64,000 nucleotides of DNA, taken from positions 32,630,688 through 32,694,687 of the forward strand of contig BSQZ01000001.1 of the NCBI GenBank assembly GCA_033239005.1. Reading direction: 5' to 3'. Origin of the DNA: Lamellibrachia satsuma. Lineage: Eukaryota > Annelida > Polychaeta > Sabellida > Siboglinidae. Of this stretch, positions 1 to 8,707 are shown in pieces (position 1 is the first letter of the stretch; every line of letters begins with the position of its first letter). The notes under the pieces are model-generated. The model did no database searches. It was not told where the DNA came from and saw only the letters and a list, made by a program, of their open reading frames with translations. The position numbers and the translations under genes are program-made.

Positions 1-270
1 CGTGCCATGAACCTGCCCATGGAGTTGGTCGGTAACGTCGCCAGGAGAGACTACATACGCCAGGCACCGACACCGAGCACATCCACCACTCCAGGTCGTC
101 GTCGAATGCCGGCTACTCCTCGCTCTGGTGGTGGTGCTAGCGCAAGAAGATCGCTCAGTTGGACACCCCTCGCTCGTCGACGCGGACAAATGGAACATTC
201 CATGCTCACCCCACCTCCAGAACGTCAACGCAAGGCACTGACGTCATTGGCTAGTTGGGAAGACATTTAA
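1..270 (+). CDS. 3' end of an unrecognised basic protein (partial)
   Basis: The frame is open from base 1 (codons CGT GCC before the ATG at 7) and stops at 268-270, so the true start may be upstream of the window. The visible part is rich in Arg, Ser, Pro and Thr, with an arginine-rich stretch in the middle, and has no membrane segment. It lies just upstream of the small membrane ORFs of the viral-like element and in the same direction, so it is probably part of the same gene block. I do not recognise a family. Confidence 0.4.
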   Translation, partial: RAMNLPMELVGNVARRDYIRQAPTPSTSTTPGRRRMPATPRSGGGASARRSLSWTPLARRRGQMEHSMLTPPPERQRKALTSLASWEDI

Positions 271-309
271 GTCGTTGCAACACGCGTCCACAGCTCAGTG
301 TGCACTGCG

Positions 310-453
310 ATGTCGAACGATCCACAGGACACGTACTACCGTTCCGTCGTCGTTACAGTATTTTGCGTTGGACTGTACTTGATTGCTGACGCCGTAGTGC
401 GAAATCTTTACAACATTTGCTCTGCAGAGTATGATCACAGTACTAGAATATAG
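310..453 (+). CDS. Tiny single-pass membrane protein (47 aa)
   Basis: ATG at 310 and TAG at 451-453. Residues about 12-30 are a continuous hydrophobic stretch (SVVVTVFCVGLYLIADAVV) following a polar N-terminus. The ORF overlaps the next small ORF, which starts at 431, and sits in the upstream part of the integrase gene block. Small membrane proteins are common in compact viral genomes, but no family is recognised and function is unknown. Support comes from the hydrophobic segment, the same-strand packing and the overlap. Confidence 0.4.
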   Translation: MSNDPQDTYYRSVVVTVFCVGLYLIADAVVRNLYNICSAEYDHSTRI

Positions 454-592
454 ATCATTCGTCATCGTCTTGGGTGTGGTAGTAGGTCTTCTGATGTACG
501 TCAGCGTACTCTTTCTTACTCGTCACGAACCGTGCTGCGCACCGTGCTGCGCAGTAAACGTCACAACCGTCAGTCCATCGGAACTCTTTTAA
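431..592 (+). CDS. Tiny membrane protein with Cys-rich tail (53 aa)
   Basis: ATG at 431 and TAA at 590-592. There is a strong hydrophobic segment from about residue 10 to 29, then a short tail with paired cysteines (CCAPCC). It overlaps the preceding ORF by 23 bases, and its stop overlaps the integrase start in a TAATG junction, the kind of coupling seen in packed viral gene blocks. No family is recognised. Confidence 0.45.
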   Translation: MITVLEYRSFVIVLGVVVGLLMYVSVLFLTRHEPCCAPCCAVNVTTVSPSELF

Positions 593-1698
593 TGGCACCG
601 AAGAAAGAACGAGCACTTAGGACGGTCTACTTCGATCCGAAAAGGGTAGGTAGTTACGGCGGACCCGATGCCTTGCGACGCGTCACGCACATATCAAGAA
701 AAAAGGTCGCGGAATGGTTGTCGGAACAGGACGTCTATACCCTACACAAACCGGCTAGACGTCGTTTCGAGAGACGACGCGTCATCGTGAGCGGTCTGCA
801 TCAGCAGTGGCAGGCCGATCTCGTCGATCTGTCGCATTTGAAAAAGCACAACGACGGTATGACCTTTCTCCTCACGGTGATCGACGTCTTCTCGAAAGTG
901 GCCTGGTGTGTTCCCATGAAGAACAAGTCCGCGGCGTCGTTGGTAGCGGCACTTGACAGCACGTTCAGCAAAGGCTGGCCAAAGGTGTTGCAGACAGACC
1001 AAGGAAAGGAATTTCTGAACAGATCCGTCCAGACTCTATTGAAGAAGCACAACATCCATCACTTCTCCACGCACAACGCGGAGACGAAGGCGTGCATCGT
1101 GGAAAGATTCAACAGGACGTTGAAGACACGCATGTGGCGATACTTCACGAAACACCAGACGTGGCGATACATCAACATCCTTCAGGACCTGGTGCATTCG
1201 TACAACAACAGCTACCACCGCAGTATCGGCATGGCTCCTTCACAGGTGAGTTACCGTAATCAGGAAAAGGTGTGGCAGCGACTGTACGGTCACGACGGTA
1301 AGGGCGTGCCCAAGTTGCGCGTGTCGGATCGCGTACGTATCAGCAAGTACAAAGGTAAGTTCGAAAAGGGGTACACGGCGAATTGGAGCGAAGAGATTTT
1401 CACGATACACGAGGTTCATCCCTCTGCTCCACCCGTGTATCGATTGAAGGACGATCTCGGCGAAGTGCTGGAAGGTACCTTCTACGAAATGGAGCTGCAG
1501 AAAGTGTTGGTACCCCCCGATAAACTGTTCTACGTGCAAGAGGTCCTGGATCGTCGCAAGGTAGGTGGACGAAATCAAGTTTTCGTGAAATGGTTCGGCT
1601 ACCCCTCCAAATTCAACAGCTGGATAGATGCCAAGGCACTGGTGCAGTCTACTATAAAGACTAGCCACGCGTTCGGTAAGACTTCATTCGAGACATGA
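592..1698 (+). CDS. Polinton-type DDE integrase with C-terminal chromodomain (368 aa)
   Basis: Retroviral-type (rve) integrase expected to insert the linear dsDNA element into host DNA. Counting from the ATG at 592, the catalytic acids are D76 (in WQAD), D136 (in TDQG) and E171 (in IVERFN), giving D-D-35-E spacing. Residues about 312-350 form a chromodomain-like module (YVQEVLDRRK ... VKWFGY ... SWID), which in related integrases can guide insertion to modified histones. The frame is open 60 bases further up to an ATG at 532, but I prefer 592 because it makes a TAATG overlap with the upstream membrane ORF and gives a clean start. No HHCC zinc motif was obvious at the N-terminus. The stop overlaps the start of the next gene. 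All three catalytic residues are present and no frameshift is seen. Confidence 0.9.
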   Translation: MAPKKERALRTVYFDPKRVGSYGGPDALRRVTHISRKKVAEWLSEQDVYTLHKPARRRFERRRVIVSGLHQQWQADLVDLSHLKKHNDGMTFLLTVIDVFSKVAWCVPMKNKSAASLVAALDSTFSKGWPKVLQTDQGKEFLNRSVQTLLKKHNIHHFSTHNAETKACIVERFNRTLKTRMWRYFTKHQTWRYINILQDLVHSYNNSYHRSIGMAPSQVSYRNQEKVWQRLYGHDGKGVPKLRVSDRVRISKYKGKFEKGYTANWSEEIFTIHEVHPSAPPVYRLKDDLGEVLEGTFYEMELQKVLVPPDKLFYVQEVLDRRKVGGRNQVFVKWFGYPSKFNSWIDAKALVQSTIKTSHAFGKTSFET

Positions 1699-2024
1699 CA
1701 CATGACACGACAACACGAGACTTCACCGTCGTAGAACAGGAGGAACAAGAGGACGTAGTAGTAGAGGACAGTACTGACGCGCAGAACGTAGAGGACAGTA
1801 GCGGTAGCAGTAGCGGTAGCACTCCTTGGCATCTGTTCGGTACCGCGTGTCCTAAAGAGGAAATAGTCTTTCTGTGTCAGGTGCTCATCTTGTTTACGGT
1901 CATTCTCATAAGCATTTACAATCTGACCACAGGTCACGAGAATTCTACTCTGTGGACGGCTCTGTTGAGTAGTTCTTTGGGTTACCTGCTTCCCAATCCC
2001 ACGTTGAGACGTCATGGCGAGTGA
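1695..2024 (+). CDS. Acidic membrane protein of the viral-like block (109 aa)
   Basis: The start overlaps the integrase stop (ATGA) and the end overlaps the penton-like start at 2014. The first 45 residues are acidic and Ser-rich (EQEEQED, DSSGSSSGS). A transmembrane segment follows at about 56-76 and a second hydrophobic stretch with LGYLLPNP near the C-terminus. From memory of the element family, proteins ending in such a motif occur at this place in invertebrate Polinton-like elements. The role is unknown; a virion membrane or assembly protein is only a guess. Confidence 0.65.
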   Translation: MTHDTTTRDFTVVEQEEQEDVVVEDSTDAQNVEDSSGSSSGSTPWHLFGTACPKEEIVFLCQVLILFTVILISIYNLTTGHENSTLWTALLSSSLGYLLPNPTLRRHGE

Positions 2025-2889
2025 TTTCTACCTGACACTGCCTAGCAACGCTTCCATGAAGATGTATCCCAACAATACGTTGGCTCATTACATCACAGAC
2101 TTACCTCGACTTATCGATCTGACTGGCGAGTGGGAATGCGGGTTGGCAGAAATACAGTACCCGCATACGTGGCACAACGTTACAGAGGAAGATGTCTGGT
2201 TCTTCCTCAATGAGAACAATCCTACGGGTCGTATCCCGAGTATGAAGTTAGCCACTGGGTATTACAAAGGTCCTGTGACATTGATGAACCGTGTAAACAG
2301 GGGTCTGCGACTTATGACAACGGACAAGACACAAGCTAAATTGACTTACAGCGTGATCACTCAAAAAATGACGTTGCACATGTCATACAACACCGTGTTC
2401 AGAACACCGCAGCACAGTGCGTTAGGATCTATGTTAGGATTTCGCGAGTCGATCGTCATCAGTCCGCCGGCACCAGACAGCACACGCCAGCGCGATAACC
2501 CGAGACCAGTTAGTTCGTCAGCCAGCGTGGTTATACCACCGCCATCTACACACAGTTCCGATGCTCCGTACCCCTTCCGTAAAGAGGCCAAACACGTGGT
2601 GCAGATGAATCAAGGGTTCGATACCATATACGTTTACACGGACGTCGTGGAGTCTCGCGTAGTAGGTGACACTGTCGCGCCTTTGTTGCGAGCCCTCCCG
2701 GTTGGCGGACGTCACGGCGAAACGGTATCCGACAGGTTCACTAACATTCACTACGTGCCTCTGTTGTACTCGCACTTCAAGTCGATTGAAATCGATATAA
2801 GGGACGACACGGGACGACGCGTGCCATTCGAGTACGGTAGAGTGACCGTGACACTTCATTTTCGACGGCGCAGGATCGGACTGTTCTGA
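2014..2889 (+). CDS. Penton-like minor capsid protein (291 aa)
   Basis: The N-terminus (FYLTLPSNASMKMYP ... GEWECGLAEIQYPHTW) matches a protein family found next to the hexon-like gene in animal Polintons and adintoviruses and interpreted there as a single-jelly-roll penton protein, which would form the capsid vertices. The middle (about residues 148-185) is a Pro/Ser-rich low-complexity insert. The C-terminal half returns to beta-rich sequence (YVPLLYSHFKSIEIDI). It overlaps the membrane gene upstream by 11 bases and is followed 2 bases later by the core-protein gene. The family assignment is from recognition of the N-terminal pattern; the fold is inferred. Confidence 0.75.
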   Translation: MASDFYLTLPSNASMKMYPNNTLAHYITDLPRLIDLTGEWECGLAEIQYPHTWHNVTEEDVWFFLNENNPTGRIPSMKLATGYYKGPVTLMNRVNRGLRLMTTDKTQAKLTYSVITQKMTLHMSYNTVFRTPQHSALGSMLGFRESIVISPPAPDSTRQRDNPRPVSSSASVVIPPPSTHSSDAPYPFRKEAKHVVQMNQGFDTIYVYTDVVESRVVGDTVAPLLRALPVGGRHGETVSDRFTNIHYVPLLYSHFKSIEIDIRDDTGRRVPFEYGRVTVTLHFRRRRIGLF

Positions 2890-2891
2890 AG

Positions 2892-3305
2892 ATGAATTAC
2901 AACGAGTATTACGCGCGTCAGGCAGGTGGTGCACTGCCCTACTTCGCCGGTGCTCAATACCAGCGAGGACATGGACTAGGTAGTCTGTTCACCGGTCTGC
3001 TGCGCAGCGCCATGCCGCTCATCAAGAGAGGTGCCGTGGCGTTGGGAAAGGGGGCTTTGAAGACCGGCGTGCGCATAGCCGACGACGTCATGTCTGGACA
3101 GAGCATAAAAAAGGCAACCAAACGACGCGTCACAGACGCCGGTAGGAATCTGATGCGTATGGTGGTTCCTGGCGTGCGTCCTCGAAAACGTATAAAACGC
3201 GCGCCGGCAAAGAAAGGAGTCACTTTAGCAAAGAGACGACGCAAGAGACAGACGTCCGCGAAACGCGAGGCCGACATATTCGACGACGATGGCATTCGTA
3301 CATAA
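2892..3305 (+). CDS. Basic core/cement-like protein (137 aa)
   Basis: The N-terminus has a Gly-rich region followed by an amphipathic or hydrophobic stretch (GLGSLFTGLLRSAMPLIK). The C-terminal half is very basic (PRKRIKRAPAKK, AKRRRKRQ), suiting nuclear targeting and DNA binding. By position and composition it resembles the adenovirus-like pVI/pX-type core proteins described in adintovirus-type elements, which condense DNA or disrupt membranes. That comparison is inference. It overlaps the hexon-like gene by 17 bases. Confidence 0.65.
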   Translation: MNYNEYYARQAGGALPYFAGAQYQRGHGLGSLFTGLLRSAMPLIKRGAVALGKGALKTGVRIADDVMSGQSIKKATKRRVTDAGRNLMRMVVPGVRPRKRIKRAPAKKGVTLAKRRRKRQTSAKREADIFDDDGIRT

Positions 3306-4605
3306 ACAGTCGTGTGAAGGGGTCAAGAGCGAGCTGGATCTCTTTACAGTACCCCCCACTCAGACCAGCATCATCGACAGTCACGTAGTGGAACATCAGC
3401 CCTTGTCCTCGCTGGACTCGGGTGGACCCATAGAATTCCTCATACCCGGATCGGGAGACGATTACCTGGATCTCGCCAACACGATACTGCACGTGCAGGC
3501 GAAGGTGACACGAGCCAACGGGGACGATCTCGACTTGGCCGATCCCGTGGGACCGGTGAATAACTGGCTGCATGCACTGATCAGTCAAGCCGACGTCTCC
3601 CTGAACAATACGCTCGTGACCCCTTCGACCAACACGTATGCGTATCGCGCCTACATAGAGACGTTGCTCAGCTACGGTCCAGATGCCAAGGACACGCAAC
3701 TGACGAGTCAGCTGTGGCACAAGGACACGGCCACTCGCATGGACGCCGTCGAGATAGCCGACGGACCCGCAGCTAACGAAGGGTTCGTGGCTCGACGAGG
3801 GCACATCCTGAGGAGCCGTGTTGTCGATATGATGGGCCGTCTCCACGTGGATCTCTTTCTGCAGGATAAATTCCTCATCAACGGCGTCGACGTCAAGATC
3901 CGACTGGTGCGTAGTAAACCTGCTTTTGCACTCATGGCTGGTGGAGCCAATCCCGATTACAAGATACAAATAGTCAATGCCTGCTTGTTTGCAAAGAAAG
4001 TCACCGTGAATCCCAGCGTGCAGATAGCACACGTCAAGGCTTTGGAGAAGAGCACGGTCAAGTATCCGATGCGGTCCGTCGAGTGCAAGGTGTACTCCAT
4101 TCCTGCCGGCACTCGCTCGCACACGTACGAGAACCTGTTCCTCGGCACCCTGCCGAAACGTCTGGTGCTGTGCTGCATCGATAACGATGCCTACAACGGA
4201 GCGTACGACAAGAATCCCTTTCACGCCAAGAACAACGCCATCAGCTTCCTCGCGGTGTACGTGGACGGACGCCATATACCCTCCAAACCTTTCCAGCCGA
4301 ATTTCGAAGACGACCTCTTTGTCAGGAGCTACATGAGTCTGTTCTCGTCGACCGGTAAGTTGTGGCAGGACGAAGGGAACGGACTGACTCGCAGCGACTA
4401 CCGACACGGCTACACCTTCTTCGGTTTCGACCTGACCCCCGATCAGTGCGATGGTCCCTGCTTCCATCTAGTACAAAAGGGCAACCTGCGCATAGAAGTT
4501 CATTTCCGCAATGCGCTGCTGAACACCGTGAACGTCGTCGCCTACGCCGAGCTCGAGTCCGTGCTGGAAATCGACAAGAATCGCAACGTCATCTACGACT
4601 ACTAA
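3289..4605 (+). CDS. Hexon-like major capsid protein (438 aa)
   Basis: Residues about 45-65 contain the pattern GPIEFLIPGSGDDYLDLANT, the signature of a widespread invertebrate family often annotated after the nematode protein F54H12.2 and located in Polinton/adintovirus-like elements. It is generally taken as the double-jelly-roll hexon. The ORF is intact, close to the family's usual length, and lies between the core and protease genes, as expected for a late structural block. An alternative, that this is the minor and the 291-aa protein another structural subunit, cannot be excluded without structure prediction. Confidence 0.8.
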   Translation: MAFVHKQSCEGVKSELDLFTVPPTQTSIIDSHVVEHQPLSSLDSGGPIEFLIPGSGDDYLDLANTILHVQAKVTRANGDDLDLADPVGPVNNWLHALISQADVSLNNTLVTPSTNTYAYRAYIETLLSYGPDAKDTQLTSQLWHKDTATRMDAVEIADGPAANEGFVARRGHILRSRVVDMMGRLHVDLFLQDKFLINGVDVKIRLVRSKPAFALMAGGANPDYKIQIVNACLFAKKVTVNPSVQIAHVKALEKSTVKYPMRSVECKVYSIPAGTRSHTYENLFLGTLPKRLVLCCIDNDAYNGAYDKNPFHAKNNAISFLAVYVDGRHIPSKPFQPNFEDDLFVRSYMSLFSSTGKLWQDEGNGLTRSDYRHGYTFFGFDLTPDQCDGPCFHLVQKGNLRIEVHFRNALLNTVNVVAYAELESVLEIDKNRNVIYDY

Positions 4606-4606
4606 A

Positions 4607-5095
4607 ATGGACACCCTGCAGATCGCTAGACTACTGGCAGTGGACCCGTGCACCAGAACTATATTTCGCGGCGTCGTACCCAGAGACGGACTACCCACTA
4701 CGATAGACGGCACTCTGCCCGCAGCCTTCGTGTGCAACACCGACAACGGCGACGAACCAGGCGAACATTGGATAGCGCTGTACCTGGACGCCGACGGACG
4801 CGGCGAATACTTCTGCTCGTACGGACTACCGCCTCGTTACGCAGCGTTCCGCACCTTCCTGAACAAACACTGTTCCGAATGGACTCATAATACCCAGAGG
4901 CTTCAGAGTCCTCTGTCTAACGTTTGCGGACAATATTGTGTTGCTTATGTAATGTTTCGTTGTAAAGGTTCTTCTATGAAGAGTTTCGTAAACATGTTCC
5001 ACACTAATCTGGTCAATAACGATGTTGAAGTGTTCGATTGGATGAGACTATTGAAAAAGGGTATACCCTACTATCGTGTATCTTACAGAGACTGA
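4607..5095 (+). CDS. Adenain-like cysteine protease (162 aa)
   Basis: Maturation protease of the C5 (adenain/ULP) type that would cleave capsid and core precursors. H54 lies in GEHWIALYL, and Q100 and C107 in LQSPLSNVCGQYC, with the usual seven-residue Gln-to-Cys spacing. The place where the family carries the acidic catalytic residue, just before SYGLPP, holds Cys70 instead, with E67 three residues earlier. The length is typical for these elements. The ATG is 2 bases after the hexon-like stop. The gene ends the block and is followed by repeats and a poly(A) signal. The family is clear; activity is uncertain because of the acid position. Confidence 0.85.
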   Translation: MDTLQIARLLAVDPCTRTIFRGVVPRDGLPTTIDGTLPAAFVCNTDNGDEPGEHWIALYLDADGRGEYFCSYGLPPRYAAFRTFLNKHCSEWTHNTQRLQSPLSNVCGQYCVAYVMFRCKGSSMKSFVNMFHTNLVNNDVEVFDWMRLLKKGIPYYRVSYRD

Positions 5096-5219
5096 TGATA
5101 TATTCGGCACCTATTCAGTAGTTAATGATTGCCGCGTATTTGATTGGCTTAAAACAGCTGCGATATTGTGGTACACTGTATTATCGCTCATAGCAGCAGT
5201 ACACCACATCATCATCATC

Positions 5220-5385
5220 GTTCGAGCCTCTGGCGAGGTGGTGCACCACCCGTAAGCTCGCGACCTCTGGCGTGATGGTAAACATCCGCAAGTCGTCTCG
5301 TCGTCATCCTCGAGCCTCTGGCGCGGTGGAAACACCCCTAAGCTCACGACCTCTGGCGCGATGGTCAACATACGCAAGTCGATTC
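5220..5385 (+). repeat. Four-fold CCTCTGGCG repeat after the protease gene
   Basis: The core CCTCTGGCG recurs at about 5226, 5263, 5314 and 5349, in two larger direct copies of about 88 bases that also share AAGCTC and CGCAAGTCG. It lies between the protease stop and the poly(A) signal, so it would be transcribed in the 3' UTR of the last gene. Function is unknown. Confidence 0.7.
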
Positions 5386-5462
5386 ATATATATTCATCGT
5401 AGTTGTAGTGATATTACACGCTACCACGCTTGATGTATCGCCATGCTGCTTGTATTATACTC

Positions 5463-5468
5463 AATAAA
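5463..5468 (+). terminator. AATAAA poly(A) signal ending the viral-like block
   Basis: AATAAA lies 368 bases after the protease stop and is followed by a GT-rich stretch (TACGTGTGCACTCGT), a typical downstream context. It is the last signal before the composition changes to AT-rich host sequence. Confidence 0.5.
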
Positions 5469-5499
5469 ATACGTGTGCACTCGTACCCTATCGTGTTGC

Positions 5500-5800
5500 G
5501 TTGATTTCTCGTCTCCATTAGTCCCCTTTGATAGTTGATATAATTAACGACCCTATTATTAATTACTAATGACCCTATAATTACTACGTATGATTCGTCA
5601 CGGTCACTACCCGGTCATAGGTCAACACACACACAAGGTTATGACCGTTATGGTTATCTCCAGTCGCTAGGGGGCGCTCGTGGTGGATGTAGGTCACCGC
5701 TAGGGGGCGCTGGGGGCTACCCAGAAGTCACGTGACCGGAAGTTACATGGGCTGCTCTTTATGGGCTGCTCTTTTGATGTTTCATTAGCACACTATAACT
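5500..5800. other. Junction region, no gene seen
   Basis: Contains a short duplicated GACCCTAT..AATTACTA and two copies of CGCTAGGGGGCGCT at about 5666 and 5699. This may hold the end of the viral-like element, but no inverted match to the left edge can be tested. The first bases of foldback arm A begin near 5800. Confidence 0.4.
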
Positions 5801-6851
5801 ACTATGGCCGGGCAATGCGAGTGCTGTTTACCATTTGTTACGTCATTGCAACTGTGCACATGGGTGTAAGCCCTATAAAACATAGTTTAAAAACACCTTT
5901 GTTCCTATGCGTATTTTCAAAGCAAACACTATCCATGTGCAATTTAAATTGAGAGATTTATTGACAAAAGTAGGAGTTTACCAACTGGACTGACGATGTG
6001 CAGAATCTGAACATCAAACGTAAGTTGTGGCAGTGGCATAGACATAAATAGAAGACCCGTTAGTAAAACAAGACCGCTGAGCTCTTATCAGTTGACACAT
6101 GATAAAGTGCTGCCGGCATGGACCAGTGACATTCATGCTGCTGCACGGCAAGAACCCACTGGAGGCCCAGTGTTTATACTGTGCAGCACCCAGTCTTCAT
6201 CATATATCTATAGATATACAGTACTAATAAGAGATTATTACTATATTATATAGTATATAGCTATATATACCTAATACCTTATTACTTGCACAATCTATCC
6301 ATGCACCTTGTATATCAAATATCATAACATATTAAATATAACAGTAGCACCACTAAACATGATAAAAACTGAACTTTCTGAAGTGCTCTATACATGTATT
6401 AGCTAATGACTGCAAATGGTAAAAATCTCATTAAATCCTGTAGGACATTCTTCTCTAAGGTCCCAAAAATATTCTTTTCCCATCTTCCAACACATTCCCC
6501 AGCTGCTCCATCACAGCCATTTGCACCTGCAGATCAAGATCTCTCGAATGTTATCTGGCCAACTTGCAAAGTCATGTAAAGAAATGTGGTCTCTCATTTA
6601 AGCTGTCAATTGTTTTAGTAGGCAACCTTTCACACGGTTTGTGAAACAAATGCATAGCATGAATGTGAATATTGCAATGTGTACAGAATGAGTTACATGA
6701 TAGAGGTTCATACAACGAAGAAAAGGCAAACGACGATCAAAATGGGGAGAGCCTTATTAAATGCTTAATAAAGAAAAACATTTTATTAATGAGCTGACTT
6801 CTAGTGGAGTTTTAAAAATGAGTTACAAATATGCACACATGCACGCACACA

Positions 6852-7124
6852 TTATTTATAAAACTGAATCCTACCCCTATAACATTTTATGTTGCACCCA
6901 ATCAATGTTACTACTGGGAAACACTTAATGTACGCTCCCCCAAGAAAAACAAACGTATTTGTAATATATTGATATTTCAGAACATTTTCGAAACTGTTAC
7001 ATTCATTCACATATACACTAACACAGCACAAACATTTGCGACATAAATTAACTGAAAATAACAAGATGTTAGATCCTGCCTTCTGTCGATTCGTACAGCT
7101 ATAAGCCACACAGGAAATAACCAT
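6852..7124 (-). pseudogene. THAP-domain-like N-terminal fragment
   Basis: From the ATG at 7124 the minus strand encodes MVISCVAYSCTNRQKAGSN, which fits the start of THAP zinc fingers (Cys-x-x-x-x-Cys followed by TNR). The later CxxH half and FHRFP-like motif of THAP domains are not visible in this frame, so it is either an exon end or a degraded copy. Its place inside an 8-bp-duplication transposon supports derivation from a P-like transposase. Confidence 0.45.
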
Positions 7125-7463
7125 ATTCGTTGTCCCACAACTTTCTCCAGCAAGCTTCCAAAATGTTTGTCTTGGAGAGTTTAACACTAATGCACGATGC
7201 TCACTCCAGTATGAACAACCCAACTGCCCAGACTTATAACACAACTGCTGGGAACACCCTCACCCAAATTAGTAATCAGTCTGGTGGCCATGCCCCATTA
7301 AGAACAAATGACAATGACAAATCTTCAAGTTAATTGGTTCCTGGTGTCATCGTCACTGGCTACTAGCCTGAGAAGTTTATACTTCTCTGGTAGCCACCTC
7401 ATCTTCATTGCTTTTGTTTGCGTTATATTGAACATGATGATGGTGAGGAGGAAATAAATTAAC

Positions 7464-7473
7464 TTACTTACTC

Positions 7474-7504
<31 letters not shown>
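7464..7504 (+). repeat. (TTAC)n microsatellite
   Basis: About ten TTAC/CTTA units inside the P-like insertion. Confidence 0.85.
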
Positions 7505-8522
7505 TATGTTAGACAACTATTTGTAACATGCTATGTTCACACTACAAACAGTACTACCCTATGTGTCATGCAGTGAATGCAACTGTTTCTGCCGTGCAAT
7601 GAAATGCCGGCCAGTGGTCCACGCCCGCTTCACTGCAGTGAGCTGGCTTGTCGCTCTTGTTTATAGGGGGGTGATTAATGATGTAACTCTATGGGCAGTG
7701 GTGAAATCGTGACTTACATTTCATTCACTACGTGGCGCCACTTGTGGGGAGTTTGGCACGCAGACACACAACTATACCAATGTTATTGCTTTGACAGTGG
7801 AATTGACAGTTCAATTTCGACATAATATCTCGATTTTCAAGTCGAAATAACAAATACACCGAATTCGAATCCAAATATACCCCGGATACTAGTTTAGAGG
7901 GTGTTTATATTAAAATATATGCACATATACATTCTTCATGTGGGAAAGCAGGTATTGGGGGACGTATATAGTCATACGTACATTTGTTTATCGCCATACC
8001 AAACATAATACAGCAACTAAGTAGACGCCAGTAGCTGACATTTATTTGTCTCGACAAAAACGATGAACTGTCACCGACTCACACTGTGACACAATTTATG
8101 GGTGCCTTTTGCAATACACGACGTGAAATCCTTACATTTATTAATCATTGCATTCTTACACACAATCACAGTCGGGACGGTGCGTGTGTTCTCGCTATCT
8201 GTAACGTCAAGTGAGAGAAAAACAAATGAGTTAACTAACAATTTGCCCAATACATTAGTTAATACATGAATCTTGGGTATGACGTCTACAGTTCCACCGA
8301 TCAACACGGCACGGCTTTTGAAAGTACATATTGCCCTTTTGCGCAGCAACAGCCTGTGTTCTTCCGTATTGGCTGTTGCAACTGTTACTTTTGTAATATA
8401 TTGGACATGTCGGCAAGTCACAAACTGGCTTGTCAAGTTAAGTTTCAAGTCAAGTTCACTATCATGTCACCAGGGTTCACCAATCGCCGTGATCTTTGTG
8501 GGTTGCTGCAATAATGAAAGTG

Positions 8523-8707
8523 GGTGTTGTCCCGTGGATCCTGTCCCGCCATAATATTAGGTGGATGTTGTCCCGCCATAATATTAGGTGGATCCTGTCC
8601 CGCCATAACATTAGGTGGATGTTCCCCCGCCATAACATTAGGTTGATGCTGCCCCGTCATAACATTAGGTTGATGTTGCCCCGCCATAACATTAGGTTGA
8701 TGTTGAA
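8523..8707 (-). repeat. 27-bp minisatellite, left (inverted) block, about 7 units
   Basis: Units of the form CCGCCATAACATTAGGTGGATGTTGCCC (one and a bit units), the reverse complement of the large array at 10306-14565. Several carry the GGATCC variant. The block is cut off at the LINE 5' end near 8708. Confidence 0.85.

Larger units (their letters stand above)
1..5500 (+). mobile_element. Polinton/Maverick or adintovirus-like element, right part
   Basis: A compact block of eight intact + strand ORFs begins at 310, preceded by one that runs off the left edge. Overlaps such as TAATG at 590-594 and ATGA at 1695-1698 are virus-like. The order is small membrane proteins, DDE integrase with chromodomain, acidic membrane protein, penton-like, basic core, hexon-like and adenain-like protease. 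A retroviral-type integrase together with jelly-roll capsid proteins and an adenovirus-type protease is the hallmark of Polintons and adintoviruses. The block is visibly richer in G+C and CpG than the AT-rich flank after 5500. Protein-primed DNA polymerase and FtsK/HerA-type ATPase genes are not in the window and may lie to the left. The right terminal inverted repeat was not identified, so the end at about 5500 is an estimate after the last poly(A) signal. Confidence 0.85.
6037..7693 (-). mobile_element. P-superfamily-like DNA transposon insertion with 8-bp target duplication
   Basis: The segment is absent from the matching place in the right arm, where the sequence runs straight through GGCAGTGG. 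Here GGCAGTGG occurs on both sides (6029-6036 and 7694-7701), an exact 8-bp target-site duplication. The insert begins CATAGACATA, and the reverse complement of its end begins CATAGAGTTA, a short terminal inverted repeat starting with CA as in P elements. A minus-strand THAP-like zinc-finger start lies inside. An 8-bp duplication also fits hAT elements. It looks internally deleted (1657 bp) with no complete transposase. Confidence 0.7.
5800..8522 (+). repeat. Left inverted arm of foldback A
   Basis: Inverted copy of the right arm, interrupted by the P-like insertion at 6037-7693. Without the insertion its length is about 1.07 kb. An ORF reading outward on the minus strand (8071-8448, 125 codons) has a close but shorter counterpart in the other arm. 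It has no recognisable domain, so I treat it as arm sequence and not as a gene. Confidence 0.75.

Noticed and set aside
532..591. Integrase start at 532
   Set aside because: The added 20 residues overlap the upstream membrane ORF in another frame. The ATG at 592 gives a TAATG coupled junction and a cleaner N-terminus.
8071..8448. 125-codon ORF conserved in both arms of foldback A as a gene
   Set aside because: Present only because the arms are copies. The right-arm copy stops early, and no domain or start context is seen.
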